Origin: Rhodospirillaceae bacterium UBA6608
GTDB taxonomy: Bacteria; Pseudomonadota; Alphaproteobacteria; Rhodospirillales_A; Casp-alpha2
DNA: 8,917 nucleotides
NCBI GenBank assembly: GCA_002433335.1
Contig: DJHY01000260.1
Coordinates: forward strand, 1 to 8,917
Direction: 5' to 3'
Part shown: in pieces, positions 6,676-8,917 of the stretch
Numbering within the stretch: the stretch's first letter is position 1
Layout: every line of letters begins with the position of its first letter
The notes under the pieces: generated by a model
Database searches by the model: none
Seen by the model: only the letters and a program-made list of their open reading frames with translations
What the model was told of the DNA's origin: nothing
Program-made: the position numbers and the translations under genes

Positions 6676-7743
6676 ATGTCCACCAATGCCTACCGCATTG
6701 CCGTCATTCCCGGCGACGGAATCGGCAACGAAGTGATGCCCGAAGCGTTGCGGGTCCTCGAAGCCGTTGGCCGTAAACACGACCTGTCGTTCCAATTCGA
6801 CGAATTCGATTGGAGCTGCGAGCGCTACGCCAAAGAAGGCGCGATGATGCCGGAAGACGGCCTTGAGACGATCAAGGGCCACGACTCGATCCTGTTGGGC
6901 GCGGTCGGCTTTCCCGGTGTGAAGGACCACGTCTCCCTGTGGGGGCTGTTGATCCCGATCCGTCGCCAGTTCCAGCAATATCTGTCGCTGCGCCCCGTCA
7001 AGCTGATGGAAGGCATGCCGTGCCCGCTCGCCAATCGTAAGCCGGGCGATATCGACTTCCTGGTCGTGCGTGAAAACAACGAAGGCGAATATTCGGATAT
7101 CGGTGGCCGCGCCAATGTCGGCACCGAAGAAGAATTCGCGACCCAGCTGTCGGTCTTCACCAAGAAAGGCTGCGACCGGATCATCCGCACGGCGTTTGAA
7201 CTGGCCCGCACGCGCAAGCGCAAGAAGGTCACCTCGGCGACCAAGTCCAATGGCATCTCGATTTCCATGCCCTATTGGGATGAGCGGTTCGCGGCGATTG
7301 CCTCGGAATATCCGGATATCGAAACCGATCAATTCCACATCGATATCCTGACCGCCCATTTCGTGCGGAACCCCGATTGGTTCGACGTGGTCGTCGGCTC
7401 CAACCTGTTCGGCGATATCCTGTCCGACCTGGGCCCGGCCTGCACCGGCACCATCGGCATCGCGCCCTCGGCCAACATCAACCCGGAACGCGACTATCCT
7501 TCGATGTTCGAGCCGGTCCACGGCTCGGCTCCCGACATCGCCGGGCAGAACATCGCCAATCCGATCGGCCAGATCTGGTCGGCGGCGATGATGCTCGACC
7601 ACCTGGGGCAGAAGGAAGCCGCCGACGAAATCGTTCGCGTGATCGAACAGGTCGTCGCCGGTAACGGCCCCAAGACCCGCGACATGGGCGGCACGGCCTC
7701 GACCCAGGAACTGGGTGCGGCCATCGCCGAGGCCCTGGCCTAA
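6676..7743 (+). CDS. dmlA: Tartrate dehydrogenase/decarboxylase / D-malate dehydrogenase (DmlA/TtuC family)
   Basis: NAD-dependent beta-decarboxylating dehydrogenase of the isopropylmalate/isocitrate dehydrogenase fold, cytoplasmic. The family oxidises D-malate to pyruvate and CO2 and can act on tartrates. The 355 residues begin with IPGDGIGNEV (11-20). The family-specific stretches WSCERY (46-51), LGAVGFP (74-80) and DHVSLWGLL (84-92) resemble E. coli DmlA rather than LeuB. Substrate and catalytic residues in view are Arg97, Arg106, Arg132 and Tyr139 in VVRENNEGEY, Lys190 in ATKSN, and Asp223, Asp247 and Asp251 in the metal-binding region. The NAD loop is EPVHGSAPDIAG (279-290) with NIANPIG after it. 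GGGAG at 6665-6669 lies 6 bases before the ATG, supporting the start. It follows the dehydratase by 66 bp and probably shares its message. A narrower LeuB-like or methylmalate role cannot be excluded. Confidence 0.88.
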   Translation: MSTNAYRIAVIPGDGIGNEVMPEALRVLEAVGRKHDLSFQFDEFDWSCERYAKEGAMMPEDGLETIKGHDSILLGAVGFPGVKDHVSLWGLLIPIRRQFQQYLSLRPVKLMEGMPCPLANRKPGDIDFLVVRENNEGEYSDIGGRANVGTEEEFATQLSVFTKKGCDRIIRTAFELARTRKRKKVTSATKSNGISISMPYWDERFAAIASEYPDIETDQFHIDILTAHFVRNPDWFDVVVGSNLFGDILSDLGPACTGTIGIAPSANINPERDYPSMFEPVHGSAPDIAGQNIANPIGQIWSAAMMLDHLGQKEAADEIVRVIEQVVAGNGPKTRDMGGTASTQELGAAIAEALA

Positions 7744-7757
7744 GGCCTCGGTCCCGG

Positions 7758-8228
7758 ATGCCGGAAACGGTCATCACGACTGTCGTTTCCGGCTGCGATC
7801 TGGTAGCGGCGCGGGAGCTGTTCGCCGAATACGGCGAAGATGTTTCCCGCGCCCATTGCCTCAAAAATTTCGTTAGCGAGCTTGATGGCCTGCCTGGCGA
7901 GTACGGTCCGCCGCGCGGCGCGTTGTTTCTCGCGCGCGTCGATGGTTCGGCGGCAGGGGCGGTCGGGTTGCGTTGTTTGGACAACCGAGCGGCGGAGATG
8001 AAGCGCCTTTATGTTCGCCCCCATTGGCAAGGCCTGGGCCTGGGGCGGCAATTGACCGTGGCAGCCATCAATCAGGCGCGAGACCTTGGGTATTCGGCCT
8101 TACGTCTGGATACCTTGGGTCATATGACCGCGGCGCAGGCCCTTTATGCCGATCTTGGGTTCGTCGAGATTGCGCCCTATCACCCAGATACCGCCTGCGG
8201 CATGCGATTCATGGAATTGGGCTGGTAG
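7758..8228 (+). CDS. GNAT-family N-acetyltransferase
   Basis: Small cytoplasmic acetyl-CoA-dependent transferase, 156 residues, typical of single-domain GNAT proteins. Core strand ALFLARVDGSAAGAVGLR (55-72) leads to motif A, EMKRLYVRPHWQGLGLGR (80-97), with the pyrophosphate-binding loop QGLGLG (91-96). Motif B, ALYADLGFVEI (128-138), supplies the usual Tyr. The C-terminus MRFMELGW closes the sheet. It starts 14 bp after the dehydrogenase stop, has no clear Shine-Dalgarno, and is probably cotranscribed with it. The acceptor is unknown: GNAT proteins acetylate amino acids, antibiotics, protein termini and other amines. Its place in the cassette could point to an amino acid or related amine, but that is inference only. 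The function class is secure, the substrate open. Confidence 0.88.
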   Translation: MPETVITTVVSGCDLVAARELFAEYGEDVSRAHCLKNFVSELDGLPGEYGPPRGALFLARVDGSAAGAVGLRCLDNRAAEMKRLYVRPHWQGLGLGRQLTVAAINQARDLGYSALRLDTLGHMTAAQALYADLGFVEIAPYHPDTACGMRFMELGW

Positions 8229-8239
8229 CGCTCCGCTTG

Positions 8240-8286
8240 GTCGGGGAATTTCCCTGACGGCCGGGCCGAATGATTCCTCCTTTTTT
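8240..8286 (+). terminator. Hairpins and T-run after the GNAT gene; weak terminator candidate
   Basis: An 8-bp stem pairs 8240-8247 (GTCGGGGA) with 8251-8258 (TCCCTGAC) around an ATT loop, with one G-U pair. A second small hairpin, CGGC/GCCG, occupies 8258-8268 and shares its first base with the first stem. A T6 run follows at 8281-8286. The T-run is 12 bases after the second stem, too far for a textbook intrinsic terminator, so termination here is only suggested by the position between the end of one transcription unit and a likely promoter. Confidence 0.28.
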
Positions 8287-8291
8287 ACCAA

Positions 8292-8320
8292 TTGTTTACC
8301 CCAATGGTTTTCACTATCCT
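8292..8320 (+). promoter_or_regulatory. Possible promoter of the TPR lipoprotein gene
   Basis: TTGTTT (8292-8297) and TATCCT (8315-8320) are separated by 17 bp in a locally AT-rich stretch. They match three and four bases of the sigma-70 consensus. Transcription would start near 8327, giving a leader of about 90 bases before the ATG at 8418, which contains the nested hairpin described separately. Confidence 0.38.
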
Positions 8321-8331
8321 TGAATTGATCC

Positions 8332-8399
8332 AGACGTGCAGCCGCCCGCCTGGGATTTTTGGCGTTTTCTCGGGAGTGAACGCCTGGGCGGTTCCGTCT
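8332..8399 (+). other. Structured 5' leader with three nested helices upstream of the TPR lipoprotein gene
   Basis: Three perfect or near-perfect inverted repeats nest in the untranslated leader. AGACG (8332-8336) pairs with CGTCT (8395-8399). AGCCGCCC (8340-8347) pairs with GGGCGGTT (8386-8393), with one G-U pair. GGCGTT (8361-8366) pairs with AACGCC (8379-8384) around a 12-base loop. The octamer CGCCTGGG is also repeated directly at 8347 and 8381, which allows alternative pairings. The fold ends 7 bases before the ribosome binding site. No known riboswitch class is recognised, and the pairing was found by eye. Confidence 0.4.
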
Positions 8400-8406
8400 T
8401 AGCTGC

Positions 8407-8411
8407 GGGAG
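8407..8411 (+). promoter_or_regulatory. Ribosome binding site of the TPR lipoprotein gene
   Basis: GGGAG lies 6 bases before the ATG at 8418. A second in-frame ATG at 8436 also has a GAGG (8428-8431) 4 bases upstream, so both starts are possible. The upstream one has the better spacing. Confidence 0.6.
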
Positions 8412-8417
8412 AGGATC

Positions 8418-8917
8418 ATGACCGGTCGAGGTCTTATGACGCGGTTTGCGTTTGTCGCGGTGGCAAGCATCGGGCTTTCTGCCTGTGGCGCGCTCGCGGA
8501 AAAGGATATTTTTAAGGAAACCTTCTGGGCGGGTAGCCCCCTGAAGCAGAACGACGAGGCCGAATTGGGCATCGCCGAACTGGCCAAGGGCAATTTCGTC
8601 GCCGCTGAAGGACATTTCCAACGGGCCTTGCAAGCCAATCCGAAGGATGTGGACGCCTTGCTCGGCGCGGGCATCCTTTATCAAAACACCGGCCAGATCA
8701 CCAAGTCGCGCCAGATGTACGAAGCGGTCCTGGCCCTGCGCCCGGAAGAATCGCAGCAGTTCATTGTGTGGAATAACCTGTCGACTCGACCGGCCTCGCA
8801 GATCGCCAGCGTCAATCTGTCGCTGCTCGATTCCGGCGAAGTGCCCAGCGCCGTTCGTTTGGGCCAGGCCCCCGCCGGGTTCCCCGGTGCGCCGACCTCT
8901 GCCGCGGCTGCTCCGAC
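8418..8917 (+). CDS. TPR-containing lipoprotein (3' end outside the window)
   Basis: The frame is open to the window end, 166 complete codons. The N-terminus is a lipoprotein signal peptide: short basic start, hydrophobic FAFVAVASIGL (10-20), then the lipobox LSAC with the acylated Cys23 followed by Gly, so the mature protein should be membrane-anchored in the envelope. Two tetratricopeptide repeats follow at about 48-79 (containing GIAELAKGNFVAAEGHF and ALQANP) and 80-112 (LLGAGILYQNTGQ, LALRP). Such repeats form helical pairs for protein-protein contacts. After the repeats comes a Ser/Asn-containing segment (WNNLSTRPASQIASVNLSLL, 118-137) and an Ala/Pro-rich stretch at the cut end. The architecture resembles TadD-like pilus assembly lipoproteins, but no tad genes are visible, so no specific role is assigned. 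It appears to have its own promoter and a structured leader. Confidence 0.85.
   Translation, partial: MTGRGLMTRFAFVAVASIGLSACGALAEKDIFKETFWAGSPLKQNDEAELGIAELAKGNFVAAEGHFQRALQANPKDVDALLGAGILYQNTGQITKSRQMYEAVLALRPEESQQFIVWNNLSTRPASQIASVNLSLLDSGEVPSAVRLGQAPAGFPGAPTSAAAAP

Noticed and set aside
6145..7602. Long antisense open frame opposite the dehydratase end and the dehydrogenase
   Set aside because: It spans two well-supported + strand genes and has His/Asp/Arg-rich shadow composition without any motif.
6676..7743. 3-isopropylmalate dehydrogenase (LeuB) as the call
   Set aside because: The sequence has the DmlA/TtuC-specific stretches (WSCERY, DHVSLWGLL, SISMPYWDER) and no leuC/leuD neighbours are in view.
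8229..8417. A small protein gene in the gap before the lipoprotein
   Set aside because: No start with a ribosome binding site and a sensible frame was found; hairpins and promoter-like sequence explain the stretch better.

Overview
The window is GC-rich chromosomal DNA, almost certainly from an alphaproteobacterium and most likely of the Rhodospirillales type. The evidence is the run ftsH - folP - glmM - thiD in one orientation, with 4-bp overlaps or very short gaps and strongly alphaproteobacterial protein sequences. The organism assignment is inferred from gene order and protein style; no database was searched.

Layout. Positions 1-4028 (+) hold a housekeeping block. It contains the 3' part of the membrane protease gene ftsH (cut by the window edge), folP (dihydropteroate synthase), glmM (phosphoglucosamine mutase) and thiD (hydroxymethylpyrimidine kinase). 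They serve protein quality control, folate, cell-wall amino sugar and thiamine synthesis. folP overlaps ftsH at GTGA, and thiD starts 5 bp after glmM. A 46-bp gap before glmM carries a possible extended -10 element. On the opposite strand, 4025-5515 encodes a MocR/GabR-type regulator (GntR-like winged helix fused to a PLP aminotransferase-like domain). It meets thiD tail to tail with a 4-bp overlap.

An AT-rich 119-bp divergent control region (5516-5634) separates the regulator from a three-gene + strand run: a PLP-dependent threonine/serine dehydratase-family enzyme (5635-6609), a tartrate/D-malate dehydrogenase of the DmlA/TtuC family (6676-7743) and a GNAT acetyltransferase (7758-8228). The control region has five ATTGT direct repeats, two CAATTG palindromes one helical turn apart, and a consensus -35 for the regulator on top of one palindrome. 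The simplest reading is a small amino-acid or hydroxy-acid catabolic cassette controlled by its own divergent PLP-binding regulator. The real substrate is not given by the sequence.

Positions 8229-8417 hold two small hairpins, a plausible promoter, and a leader predicted to fold into three nested helices. They precede the start of a TPR-containing lipoprotein gene (8418 to the window end, truncated).

I see no CRISPR array, IS element, prophage, tRNA or rRNA, and no wholly unfamiliar protein system. The parts most worth a second look are the MocR/dehydratase/dehydrogenase cassette with its operator array, and the structured leader of the TPR lipoprotein.
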